64,000 bases of DNA, taken from NCBI GenBank assembly GCA_963740055.1, contig CAVUCL010000005.1, positions 186,001 through 250,000 on the forward strand. Direction: 5' to 3'. The notes beneath the pieces are model-generated. The model was not told the DNA's origin. It saw nothing but the letters and a program-made list of their open reading frames with translations, and did no database searches. Positions 17,139 to 24,663 of this stretch are shown piece by piece. How positions within the stretch are numbered: position 1 is the stretch's first letter; each line of letters starts with the position of its first letter. This stretch comes from WHSW01 sp963740055. Its GTDB lineage: Bacteria; Actinomycetota; Thermoleophilia; Solirubrobacterales; 70-9. A program made the translations under genes and the position numbers.

Positions 17139-17411
17139 ATGACCAAGGCTGAGTTCGTAGACAGCATCTCCGGCGACTTCGCGAGCAAGAAGGCCGCCGC
17201 GGACGCGGTCGAGACGATCCTCAACGGCATCACCGACACGCTGGTCGGCGGCGGTGAGGTCAACTTCACCGGCTTCGGCAAGTTCAGCGTCGCCGAGCGC
17301 GGCCCGCGCCAGGGCGTCAACCCGCGCACCGGCGAGCGGATCACGATCGCCGGCGGCCGGGTGCCCAAGTTCTCGGCCGGCGCCGGGCTCAAGGGCAAGG
17401 TCAAGGGCTAG
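17139..17411 (+). CDS. hup: HU/IHF-family DNA-binding protein
   Basis: A 90-aa nucleoid protein that bends and compacts DNA as a dimer. It opens MTKAEFVDSISGDFASKKAA, then VNFTGFGKFSVAERGPRQG and the DNA-binding arm VNPRTGERITIAGGRVPKF, matching HU over its whole length and ending GAGLKGKVKG. It lacks the long Lys/Ala-rich tail of mycobacterial HupB. A strong GAGGAGG lies 7-13 nt before the ATG, in keeping with a highly expressed gene. pyrF follows within about 15 nt. Confidence 0.95.
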   Translation: MTKAEFVDSISGDFASKKAAADAVETILNGITDTLVGGGEVNFTGFGKFSVAERGPRQGVNPRTGERITIAGGRVPKFSAGAGLKGKVKG

Positions 17412-17423
17412 GTCGGTTCAGCG

Positions 17424-18311
17424 CTGAGCGCACCGTTCGCCGACCGGCTCGGCGCTCTCGTAGCGGAGCGCCGAAGCCAGGTCTGCCTGGGCATCGACCC
17501 GGATCCGGCCGCGTTGCCGGCGGGGCCTGAGGCGGGCGATTCGCCCGCCGAGGCCGCGTCGGCCGCGGTCGTCGATTCCTGCCTCGAGCTGATCGAGCGC
17601 GCCGCGCCTGCCTGCGTCGCGGCGAAGCTCCAGCTCGCCTGCTTCGAGCGCCTCGGCGCGCCCGGGTGGGCGGCGCTCGAGCGGGTGGCGGCGGCCGCGC
17701 GCGAGGCCGGCCTGCTGGTGATCGCCGACGGCAAGCGCGGCGACGTCCCGGTGAGCGCCGCCGCATACGCCGAGGCGCTGTTCAGCGGGGTCGAGACGCC
17801 CTGGGGGACGGCCGGCGGGCTCGGGGCCGACGCGGCGACCGTCAACCCGCTGCTCGGCGGCGACGCGCTCGAGCCTCTGATCGAGGCCGCCGCGGATGCG
17901 GGCGCGGGCCTGTTCGCGCTCGTGCGCACCTCGAATCCGGGGGCGGCCGACGTCCTCGACGCCGAGGGCCGCGAGGGACCGCTTTACGAGCGGATCGCGC
18001 GCCTGGTCGCCGCGCGCGCCGACCGCCTTGCCGGCGCCTCGGGCACGAGCGCGATGGGTGCCGTCGTCGGCGCGACCGAGCCTCGCCACATAGCCCGCCT
18101 GCGCGAGCTGATGCCGGCTTCGATCTTCCTCATCCCCGGGGTCGGCGCCCAGGGCGGCAGCCCGGACGAGCTCGGCCCGGCGTTCACCGCCGACCCGGGC
18201 TCGGCGCTGGTCGCCGCCTCGCGCTCGATCGCGGGCGCCGACGACCCGGCCGCGGCGGCGAGAGCGCTCCGCGACCGCGTCTGGGCCGTCTCGCAAAGCG
18301 CCGCCCGCTGA
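17424..18311 (+). CDS. pyrF: Orotidine 5'-phosphate decarboxylase, long actinobacterial type
   Basis: Decarboxylates OMP to UMP in pyrimidine synthesis. The substrate motif VCLGIDPDP near residue 25 and the catalytic Lys/Asp motif LVIADGKRGDVP near residue 105 are present, followed by GADAATVNPLLGGDAL, LVRTSNPGA, GAVVGAT and LIPGVGAQGG. This matches the ~280-aa PyrF subfamily 2 of actinobacteria. The first ATG/GTG/TTG in frame is TTG 17514, which would remove the essential GIDPDP motif. The open frame extends back to the HU stop, and CTG at 17424 (LSAPFADRLGALV) gives the expected N-terminus. Either a rare CTG start is used or one base is wrong. Confidence 0.88.
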   Translation: MSAPFADRLGALVAERRSQVCLGIDPDPAALPAGPEAGDSPAEAASAAVVDSCLELIERAAPACVAAKLQLACFERLGAPGWAALERVAAAAREAGLLVIADGKRGDVPVSAAAYAEALFSGVETPWGTAGGLGADAATVNPLLGGDALEPLIEAAADAGAGLFALVRTSNPGAADVLDAEGREGPLYERIARLVAARADRLAGASGTSAMGAVVGATEPRHIARLRELMPASIFLIPGVGAQGGSPDELGPAFTADPGSALVAASRSIAGADDPAAAARALRDRVWAVSQSAAR

Positions 18312-18361
18312 CGCCTTGCCCTCCGCCCGCGCCCCCGATTGCGCCTACGATTTCGTCGGCA

Positions 18362-18751
18362 ATGGCAGGCCGCGACGCCGCAAGACCCAGGCAGGGCGAA
18401 CCGGCCAACTGGACGGCGCGGATCCTCGCGCCGCTGGCGCTGGTGATCGTCGCCGCGACGGTCGTGCTCCTGATCGGCGGCTCGTTCGATTCCGGCGGCG
18501 ACCGCGAGCGCGACCGCGACCGCGGCGGGCAGACCGCCTCGGCGGGCTGCCAGCCCGACGCCGAGCAGGCGGTCGAGGACGGCTACTACGTGATCGAGCC
18601 CGGCGAGGACCTGAGCGTGGTCGCCGACCGCACCTGCATCGAGATCGAGCGCCTGATCAACCTGAACGAGAACCTCGACCCGCAGCTGATCCAGGTCGGC
18701 TCCTGCGTCGACCTGGTCACCGACGGGTGCAAGGCGCTCGCCGAGGGCTGA
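18362..18751 (+). CDS. Membrane-anchored LysM-domain protein
   Basis: A 129-aa protein: a charged N-terminus, one TM helix (ILAPLALVIVAATVVLLIG, about residues 22-40), an Arg/Asp-rich linker, then a single LysM domain from about residue 78 (YYVIEPGEDLSVVADRTCI to IQVGSCVDL). LysM binds N-acetylglucosamine in peptidoglycan, so this is probably a cell-wall-facing anchor. Two extra Cys (DRTC and GSCVDL) could form a disulfide. Its 3' end overlaps the start of the D-Ala-D-Ala carboxypeptidase by 25 nt, linking both to wall maintenance. Confidence 0.78.
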   Translation: MAGRDAARPRQGEPANWTARILAPLALVIVAATVVLLIGGSFDSGGDRERDRDRGGQTASAGCQPDAEQAVEDGYYVIEPGEDLSVVADRTCIEIERLINLNENLDPQLIQVGSCVDLVTDGCKALAEG

Positions 18752-19965
18752 CCCGCCCGCTGGTCGCCGCGCTCGCGGCCTGCGCGCTGCTGCTCACGAC
18801 CGCGCCCGCCGCCGCGGCGGCCGCGGAGCGCCCGCCGCGGCTCCCGGCCCGGGCCTGGGTGCTGGTCGACGCCGACGACGGCGAGGTCCTCGCCGCGCAC
18901 CGCCAGGCGGGCTCCTATCCGGTCGCGTCGACGACGAAACTGATGACCGCGTTCGTCGCCCGCGAGCGCCTGCGACTGGGCGAGGTCGTGGTCGCGCCGC
19001 CCTACGCGGCGAACCCGGTCGAGTCGCTGCTCGGGCTCGTCGCCGGCGAGCGGATCGAGGTCCGCGACCTCTTCTACGGCCTCCTGCTCGCCTCGGGCAA
19101 CGACGCCGCGTTCGCGCTCGCCGAGGCGGCCGCGGGCTCGGAGGCGGCGTTCGTGCGCCGGATGAACGGGGCCGCGCGCGAGCTCGGGCTCGACGATACG
19201 TCGTATTCGAACCCGATCGGCCTCGACGAGGCCGGCAACTTCTCCAGCGCCCGCGACCTGGTCGAGCTGGCGATCGAGCTCCGCGAGGACCGCTTCTTTC
19301 GCCGCGTCTTCGACAGCCCCGAGGCGACCCTGACCAGCGGCGCGCGCCCGCGCACGGTTGTCAACCGCAACACGCTCGTGCGCACGGTCCCCTACGTGAA
19401 CGGGGTCAAGACCGGCTACACGCTCGGGGCGGGCTACGTGCTCGTCGGTGCCGCCCAGCGGCGCGGCGCGCAGCTGGTCGCGGCGGTGCTCGGGGCGCCG
19501 AGCGAGTCCGAGCGCGACGCGGCGACGCTCGAGCTGCTCGATTACGGGCTCTCGCTCTACCGGCGCGAGACCGTGGTTCGGCGCGGCGAGCCGCTCGCGG
19601 CCCCGGCGCTGCGCTTCCAGGGCACCGAGCTCGCGCTGGCGGCGGAGAGCGAGCTGCGGCTCACCGTGCGCGACGGCGAGCGGGTCGCGACCCGGGTCGA
19701 GGCCCCGGACGAGGTCGAGGGCCCGATCGAGCGCGGCGAGCGGCTCGGGACCGCGTTCGTCACCGTCGCCGGCGAGCCCGCCGGCGAGGTCGCGCTGGTC
19801 GCCGCGCGCTCGGCACCCGAGGCGACCCTGCTCGAGCGCTTCGACGGCGCCGTCCCCGGCCCCCGGCTCGCCGCCTGGGCGGTGGCGGTCGGCGCGATCG
19901 CTCTCGTGCTGATCGCGGCACTGGTTGCCTTCGACCGCGGTCGGGGGCGCGCCGGGGCCCGGTAG
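18727..19965 (+). CDS. D-alanyl-D-alanine carboxypeptidase (PBP5/S11 family)
   Basis: Trims the terminal D-Ala of peptidoglycan pentapeptides outside the membrane. A signal peptide (LVAALAACALLLTTAPAAAAA) starts about 12 residues after the GTG at 18727. The serine peptidase motifs are all present: SxxK in VASTTKLMTAF, SxN in LLASGNDAAFALAE and KTG in GVKTGYTLG. A C-terminal TM helix (AVAVGAIALVLIAALVAF) anchors the protein, where E. coli PBP5 has an amphipathic helix. About 412 aa. The start lies inside the LysM gene, so expression is coupled. The long frame further upstream is antisense-like padding and was not used. Confidence 0.9.
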   Translation: MQGARRGLTRPLVAALAACALLLTTAPAAAAAAERPPRLPARAWVLVDADDGEVLAAHRQAGSYPVASTTKLMTAFVARERLRLGEVVVAPPYAANPVESLLGLVAGERIEVRDLFYGLLLASGNDAAFALAEAAAGSEAAFVRRMNGAARELGLDDTSYSNPIGLDEAGNFSSARDLVELAIELREDRFFRRVFDSPEATLTSGARPRTVVNRNTLVRTVPYVNGVKTGYTLGAGYVLVGAAQRRGAQLVAAVLGAPSESERDAATLELLDYGLSLYRRETVVRRGEPLAAPALRFQGTELALAAESELRLTVRDGERVATRVEAPDEVEGPIERGERLGTAFVTVAGEPAGEVALVAARSAPEATLLERFDGAVPGPRLAAWAVAVGAIALVLIAALVAFDRGRGRAGAR

Positions 19966-19979
19966 CCTGTGAGCCGGCA

Positions 19980-20942
19980 GTGATCCTCACCGTCACCCTC
20001 AACGCCGCGGTCGACCGTACCGTCGCGGTCCCCAACTTCCGCCTCGGCCAGCGCCATCGGGCGGTCGAGGCGAGCACCGTCGCCGGCGGCAAGGGCGTCA
20101 ACATCGCCCGCGCCCTGCGCCTGCTCGGGCGCCCGGTGATCGCCTCCGGGTTCGCCGGCGGGGCCTCCGGCACCCGCCTGCTGGAGCAGCTTCGCCGCGA
20201 GGACTCGGTGCTGACCGCGTTCACCCGGATCGCGGGCGAGTCGCGCACCAACCTCGCCGTGATCGACCCGACCTCCGGCGAGCAGACCGAGATCAACGAA
20301 CGCGGCCCCGAGGTCTCGACCGAGGAGGTCGACCGCTTCGTCGAGAAGCTGCTCTACCTCGCCCAGGGCGCGTCGATCTGCGTCCTCGCCGGCAGCATCC
20401 CTCCCGGGGCGCCGACCGACGTCTACGCCCGCCTGGTGACCGAGCTGCGCGCGCTCGGGGTGCTCACCGTCCTCGACGCCGACGGCGACCCGATGCGGGC
20501 CGGCCTGCGCGCCGAGCCCGCGGTCGTCGCGCCCAACGTCGGCGAGGCCGAGGAGGCCGCCGGCCACGAGTTCAACGACGCCGACGACCTCGCGCTCGGG
20601 CTCTCGAGCCTGATCGAGATGGGCGCGGGGGAGGCGATCATCACCTCGGAGACCGGCTGCGTCGCGATCGTCGGCGAGGGCCAGGACAGGCGCCGGTTCG
20701 AGGCCCGGATCGACCAGCTCGAGCCGGTGACCACGGTCGGCTCGGGCGACTGCTTCCTCGCCGGCTACGTCGCCGCGCGCTACGAGGGCGCCTCGGCGCG
20801 TGACTGCCTCGCCTTCGGCGTCGCCTCCGGCGCCGAGTCGACCCAGCACTTCGGCGCCGGGACGCTCGACCGGCGCGAGGTCGAGCGCCTGCTGCCACGG
20901 GTCGAGGTGCGCGAGCTCGACGTCGCCGCCGGCGTCTCCTGA
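19980..20942 (+). CDS. PfkB-family sugar kinase (1-phosphofructokinase type)
   Basis: A ribokinase-superfamily kinase of 320 aa that phosphorylates a sugar phosphate. MILTVTLNAAVDRTV and GGKGVNIARALRLLG are the signature N-terminus of the FruK/LacC/PfkB group, and TVGSGDCFLAGYVA near residue 245 is the second PfkB signature with the catalytic Asp. Substrate is probably fructose-1-phosphate, tagatose-6-phosphate or fructose-6-phosphate. No PTS or fructose gene lies nearby, so it cannot be narrowed. GTG start 14 nt after the preceding stop. The next methyltransferase starts 17 nt downstream. Confidence 0.85.
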   Translation: MILTVTLNAAVDRTVAVPNFRLGQRHRAVEASTVAGGKGVNIARALRLLGRPVIASGFAGGASGTRLLEQLRREDSVLTAFTRIAGESRTNLAVIDPTSGEQTEINERGPEVSTEEVDRFVEKLLYLAQGASICVLAGSIPPGAPTDVYARLVTELRALGVLTVLDADGDPMRAGLRAEPAVVAPNVGEAEEAAGHEFNDADDLALGLSSLIEMGAGEAIITSETGCVAIVGEGQDRRRFEARIDQLEPVTTVGSGDCFLAGYVAARYEGASARDCLAFGVASGAESTQHFGAGTLDRREVERLLPRVEVRELDVAAGVS

Positions 20943-20958
20943 GCTCGCGGCGGCGACC

Positions 20959-21696
20959 GTGAGCGAGCCGGCACGGCGAGCGCTCGCGCAGAACCCGGTC
21001 TGGTACCACTCGATCGAGCTCGCTCCGGGCGTGGTCACGCCGGGGCACATCGACCTGCGCCGGGTCGCCCCCCGCGTCCTGCCCGCCGACCTGGGCGGCC
21101 GGCGGGCGCTCGACGTGGGCACCTTCGATGGCTTCTGGGCGTTCGAGCTCGAGCGCCGCGGGGCCGAGGTCGTCGCGGTCGACCTCGACCACCTCGAGGC
21201 CGCCGAGTGGCCGCCGCTTCATCGCGAGCGGCTCGAGCGCGAGGCGCGGGCCGCCGGGGTCGAGCTCGGGCTCGGCTTCCGGCTCGCCGCCGAGGCGCTC
21301 GGCTCGGGGGTCGAGCGCCGCGCCGCGAGCGTCTACGAGCTCACGCCCGAGCGCGTCGGCGGCGCCGTCGACCTCGCCTTCAGCGGCGCGCTGATGCTCC
21401 ACCTGCGCGATCCGGTCGGGGCGCTCGAGCGGATCCGCGCCTGCATCCGCCCGGGCGGCGAGCTGCGGCTGCTGGAGCCGGTCTCGCCGCGGCTCACGCT
21501 GCTCGGCCGCCGGCGCCCGGCGGCGGCGTTCTCGGCCGCACGCGAGGGGATGGACTGGTGGGTTCCGAACCTGGCCGCGATCGGCGCCTGGCTGCGCGCG
21601 GCGGGCTTTCGCGACGAGCGCCGGCTGGCGCTCGCGCGCCCGCCGGCGCGCGGCGGGATGCGCCGCTGGCACGCCGCCTACGTCGCCCGCGCCTGA
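20959..21696 (+). CDS. Class I SAM methyltransferase, WYHxxEL paralogue 4
   Basis: Fourth paralogue, 245 aa, and the only one outside the 1-16.9 kb glycan cluster. It has VWYHSIELAPGVVTPGHIDLR from residue 14, motif I LDVGTFDGFWAFE, AVDLDHLEAAEWPP, YELTPERVGG and FSGALMLHLRDPVGALERI, then MDWWVPNLAAIGAWLRAAGF. Compared with the others it has HID instead of FD in the TPG segment and a Gly-poor C-terminus. GTG 20959 is 17 nt after the PfkB stop; longer frames would overlap pfkB. Substrate unknown. Confidence 0.82.
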   Translation: MSEPARRALAQNPVWYHSIELAPGVVTPGHIDLRRVAPRVLPADLGGRRALDVGTFDGFWAFELERRGAEVVAVDLDHLEAAEWPPLHRERLEREARAAGVELGLGFRLAAEALGSGVERRAASVYELTPERVGGAVDLAFSGALMLHLRDPVGALERIRACIRPGGELRLLEPVSPRLTLLGRRRPAAAFSAAREGMDWWVPNLAAIGAWLRAAGFRDERRLALARPPARGGMRRWHAAYVARA

Positions 21697-21732
21697 GACC
21701 GAGCGAGCGTGGGGGCGGGGGTTGACCGGTGT

Positions 21733-21738
21733 TATCAT
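21733..21738 (+). promoter_or_regulatory. Possible -10 box TATCAT ahead of the guaB3 leader
   Basis: TATCAT sits in the 146-bp gap before guaB3, about 30 nt upstream of the first hairpin. TTGACC lies 5 nt before it, too close to be its -35 element. Transcription from here would produce a short RNA ending at the terminator at 21812. Confidence 0.35.
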
Positions 21739-21767
21739 CGCCCGGACCTCGAACCGCGGGGTCGCGG

Positions 21768-21812
21768 AGCCGCAAACAGCGGCTTTTCCGGCCCCTTTCG
21801 AGGGGCTTTTTT
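21768..21812 (+). terminator. Double hairpin with intrinsic terminator upstream of guaB3
   Basis: Hairpin 1 is AGCCGC (21768-21773), loop AAACA, GCGGCT (21779-21784), followed by TTT. Hairpin 2 is GCCCCT (21791-21796), a TTCG loop, AGGGGC (21801-21806), followed by six T (21807-21812): a textbook rho-independent terminator. An upstream CCTCGAA (21747-21753) is perfectly complementary to TTCGAGG (21797-21803) inside hairpin 2, so an antiterminator fold is possible. It may end the methyltransferase operon, end a small RNA, or attenuate guaB3-guaA. Confidence 0.8.
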
Positions 21813-21828
21813 CGTCCGCGACCACACG

Positions 21829-21834
21829 TAGCTT
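21829..21834 (+). promoter_or_regulatory. -10 box TAGCTT immediately before guaB3
   Basis: TAGCTT lies 8 nt before the guaB3 ATG and downstream of the terminator, so guaB3 may have its own leaderless promoter. The GGAG at 21835-21838 could instead be a closely spaced ribosome site. Confidence 0.4.
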
Positions 21835-21842
21835 GGAGCCAG

Positions 21843-23048
21843 ATGGAAGTCGAGATCGGACGCGGTAAGAAGGGCAGGCGGGCCTACGGGTTCGACGACA
21901 TCGCGATCGTGCCCTCGCGGCGCACCCGCGACCCCGACGACGTCGACATCTCGTGGACGCTCGGGCCCTACCGGTTCGAGCTCCCGCTGCTCGCCTCGGC
22001 GATGGACGGCGTCGTCAGCCCGGCGACCGCGGCCGAGCTCGGCCGCCTCGGCGGCCTCGGGGTGCTCAACCTCGAGGGAATCTGGAGCCGTTATGAGGAC
22101 GCCGAGGCGAAGCTCGAGCAGATCGCCTCCGCGCCGCCCGAGCAGGCGACGCACCTGATGCAGAAGATCTACGACGAGCCGGTGAAGCCGGAGCTGATCG
22201 CGCAGCGGGTCGAGCAGGTGAAGGCGGCCGGCGCGGTCGCCGCCGGCTCGCTGACCCCGCAGCGGGTGACCGACTACTACGAGGTCGCGATCGAGGCCGG
22301 GCTCGACATCCTCGTGATCCAGGGCACCGTGATCTCCGCTGAGCACGTCTCGACCAAGTCCGAGCCGCTGAACCTGAAGGAGTTCACCGCCGAGGTCCCG
22401 GTCCCGTGCGTGATGGGCGGTTGCGCCTCCTATGCGACCGGGCTGCACCTGATGCGTACCGGCGCGGTCGGCGTCCTGGTCGGGGTCGGCCCGGGCGCCG
22501 CCTGCACCACCCGCGGGGTGCTCGGCCTCGGGGTGCCGCAGGCGACCGCGATCGCCGACGTCGCCGCTGCCCGCGCCCAGCACATGCTCGAGACCGGCGA
22601 GTACTGCAACGTGATCGCCGACGGCGGCATGCGCACCGGCGGCGACCTCTCGAAGGCGATCACCTGCGGGGCCGACGCGGTCATGGTCGGCTCCCCGCTC
22701 GCCCGCGCCAAGGAGGCGCCCGGGCGCGGCTATCACTGGGGGATGGCGACCTTCCATCCCTCGCTGCCGCGCGGCACCCGGGTCGCGACCCAGCAGGACG
22801 GGACCCTGGAGGAGATCTTGCTCGGCCCCGCGCACGAGAACGACGGCACCTTCAACCTGATCGGCGCCCTGCGGACCTCGATGGCGACCTGCGGCTACGA
22901 GGACATCCGCGACTTCCAGCGCGCCGAGGTGATGGTCGCGCCGGCGCTGCAGACCGAGGGCAAGCAGCTGCAGCGCTCGCAGTCGGTCGGCATGGGCTCG
23001 AACGGCAAGGCCAGCGTCGCGAACGGGATCGCCGTCACGGATGCCTGA
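21843..23048 (+). CDS. guaB3: GuaB3-family IMP dehydrogenase-related protein
   Basis: A (beta/alpha)8 enzyme of the IMPDH/GMP-reductase superfamily, 401 aa. The N-terminus EIGRGKKGRRAYGFDDIAIVPSRR and the absence of a CBS pair between strands mark the GuaB3 branch rather than classical GuaB. The catalytic loop GVGPGAACTTRGVLGLG has the active Cys. DGGMRTGGDLSKAI and a mobile-flap region follow. Members have been annotated as IMP dehydrogenase-like, and the tight coupling to guaA (8-nt overlap) fits IMP to XMP to GMP. Start is ATG 21843; a longer frame to 21729 would translate the terminator hairpins and is rejected. Confidence 0.9.
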   Translation: MEVEIGRGKKGRRAYGFDDIAIVPSRRTRDPDDVDISWTLGPYRFELPLLASAMDGVVSPATAAELGRLGGLGVLNLEGIWSRYEDAEAKLEQIASAPPEQATHLMQKIYDEPVKPELIAQRVEQVKAAGAVAAGSLTPQRVTDYYEVAIEAGLDILVIQGTVISAEHVSTKSEPLNLKEFTAEVPVPCVMGGCASYATGLHLMRTGAVGVLVGVGPGAACTTRGVLGLGVPQATAIADVAAARAQHMLETGEYCNVIADGGMRTGGDLSKAITCGADAVMVGSPLARAKEAPGRGYHWGMATFHPSLPRGTRVATQQDGTLEEILLGPAHENDGTFNLIGALRTSMATCGYEDIRDFQRAEVMVAPALQTEGKQLQRSQSVGMGSNGKASVANGIAVTDA

Positions 23049-24663
23049 ACTCGCGGCCGGCGACCCCGCCCTGCCGGTCGCCCCGGGGGTCGACGATCCG
23101 GTCGAGGTCGCGCCGCCGGAGACCGCGCACGAGGAGGTCCTCGTGCTCGACTTCGGGGGCCAGTACTCGCAGCTGATCGCGCGCCGGATCCGCGAGTGCG
23201 AGGTCTACGCCGAGCTGCTCCCGCACGACCTCGACCTGGAGACGATCCGCGAGCGCCGGCCCGCGGCGCTGGTGCTCTCGGGCGGACCGGCATCGGTCTA
23301 CTCGGAGGGCGCGCCGAAGCTGCGCCGCGAGCTGCTCGAGCTCGGGATCCCGGTGCTCGGCATCTGCTACGGGATGCAGGCGATGGTGCTCGAGCTCGGC
23401 GGCCGGGTCGAGGGCGCCGAGTCGGGCGAGTTCGGGCGCACCGAGCTCACCGTGACCGGCGATGGCGGGCGGCTGCTCGCCGCGCTGCCGCCCGAGCAGC
23501 AGTGCTGGATGAGCCACCGCGACTCGGTCTTCGAGCCGCCGGCCGAGTTCACGGCGCTCGCCGCGAGCCCCGGCTCGCCGGTGGCCGCGCTCGAGCATCC
23601 CGAGCGCGGGCTCTACGGGATCCAGTTCCACCCCGAGGTCGTGCACACGCCCTACGGCCAGCAGATCCTCGAGCGCTTCCTGCGCGAGATCGCGGGCTGC
23701 GACGAGCGCTGGTCGCCGGCCTCGGTGATCGACGAGCAGGTCGAGGGGATCCGCGCCCAGGTCGGCGACGCCGGGGTCATCTGCGGGCTCTCGGGCGGGG
23801 TCGACTCGGCGACCGCGGCGGCGCTCGTGCACCGCGCGGTCGGCGACCAGCTCACCTGCGTGCTCGTCGACCACGGGCTGATGCGCAAGAACGAGGCCGA
23901 GCAGGTGGTCGCGGCGATGCGCGAGCTCGGCGTCAACCTCGTCCACGTCGACGCCGAGGAGCGCTTCCTCTCCCGGCTCGCCGGCGTCGACGACCCGGAG
24001 CGCAAGCGCAAGATCATCGGCGAGGAGTTCATCCGCGTGTTCGAGGAGGAGGCGGAGAAGGTCGACTCGGTCGGCTTCCTCGTCCAGGGCACCCTGTACT
24101 CGGACGTGATCGAGTCCGGCGGCGACGGGCGCGAGGCGGAGACGATCAAGTCGCACCACAACGTCGGCGGCTTGCCCGAGGACCTCGGCTTCGACCTGGT
24201 CGAGCCGCTGCGGATGCTGTTCAAGGACGAGGTGCGCGAGGTCGCCGCGGAACTCGGGCTCTCCGAGCGCGTCGTCTGGCGCCAGCCGTTCCCGGGCCCC
24301 GGGCTCGGGATCCGGATCGTCGGCGGCGAGGTCAATCGCGAGCGCCTCGACGTGCTCCGCGACGCCGACGCGATCCTCCAGGAGGAGATCAAGGCGGCCG
24401 GGCTGTACCGCGAGCTGTGGCAGTCGTTCTGCGTGCTCCCCGTGGTCCGCTCGGTCGGCGTCCAGGGCGACGGGCGCACCTACGCCTACCCGATCGTGAT
24501 CCGCGCGGTGACCTCGCAGGACGCGATGACCGCCGACTGGGCCCGGCTTCCCTACGACCTGCTCGAGCGGGTCTCGAACCGGATCATCAACGAGGTCGCG
24601 CAGGTCAACCGCGTCGCGCTCGACATCTCGTCGAAGCCGCCCGCGACGATCGAGTGGGAGTAG
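23041..24663 (+). CDS. guaA: GMP synthase (glutamine-hydrolysing)
   Basis: Converts XMP to GMP with glutamine and ATP. The N-terminal class I amidotransferase has LDFGGQYSQLIARRIRE, the nucleophile in GICYGMQAM and the His-Glu of QFHPEVVHT. The ATP-pyrophosphatase domain has the PP-loop GLSGGVDSATAAAL. The C-terminal dimerisation domain ends RVALDISSKPPATIEWE, the standard GuaA ending. 540 aa, including ~30 extra residues before the amidotransferase strand. ATG overlaps the guaB3 stop by 8 nt. Confidence 0.96.
   Translation: MPELAAGDPALPVAPGVDDPVEVAPPETAHEEVLVLDFGGQYSQLIARRIRECEVYAELLPHDLDLETIRERRPAALVLSGGPASVYSEGAPKLRRELLELGIPVLGICYGMQAMVLELGGRVEGAESGEFGRTELTVTGDGGRLLAALPPEQQCWMSHRDSVFEPPAEFTALAASPGSPVAALEHPERGLYGIQFHPEVVHTPYGQQILERFLREIAGCDERWSPASVIDEQVEGIRAQVGDAGVICGLSGGVDSATAAALVHRAVGDQLTCVLVDHGLMRKNEAEQVVAAMRELGVNLVHVDAEERFLSRLAGVDDPERKRKIIGEEFIRVFEEEAEKVDSVGFLVQGTLYSDVIESGGDGREAETIKSHHNVGGLPEDLGFDLVEPLRMLFKDEVREVAAELGLSERVVWRQPFPGPGLGIRIVGGEVNRERLDVLRDADAILQEEIKAAGLYRELWQSFCVLPVVRSVGVQGDGRTYAYPIVIRAVTSQDAMTADWARLPYDLLERVSNRIINEVAQVNRVALDISSKPPATIEWE

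Noticed and set aside
21722..21738. TTGACC as -35 element for TATCAT
   Set aside because: Spacing is only 5 nt, far from the ~17 nt needed. The same TTGACC at 4 nt from TAGAAT near 60550 is likewise too close.
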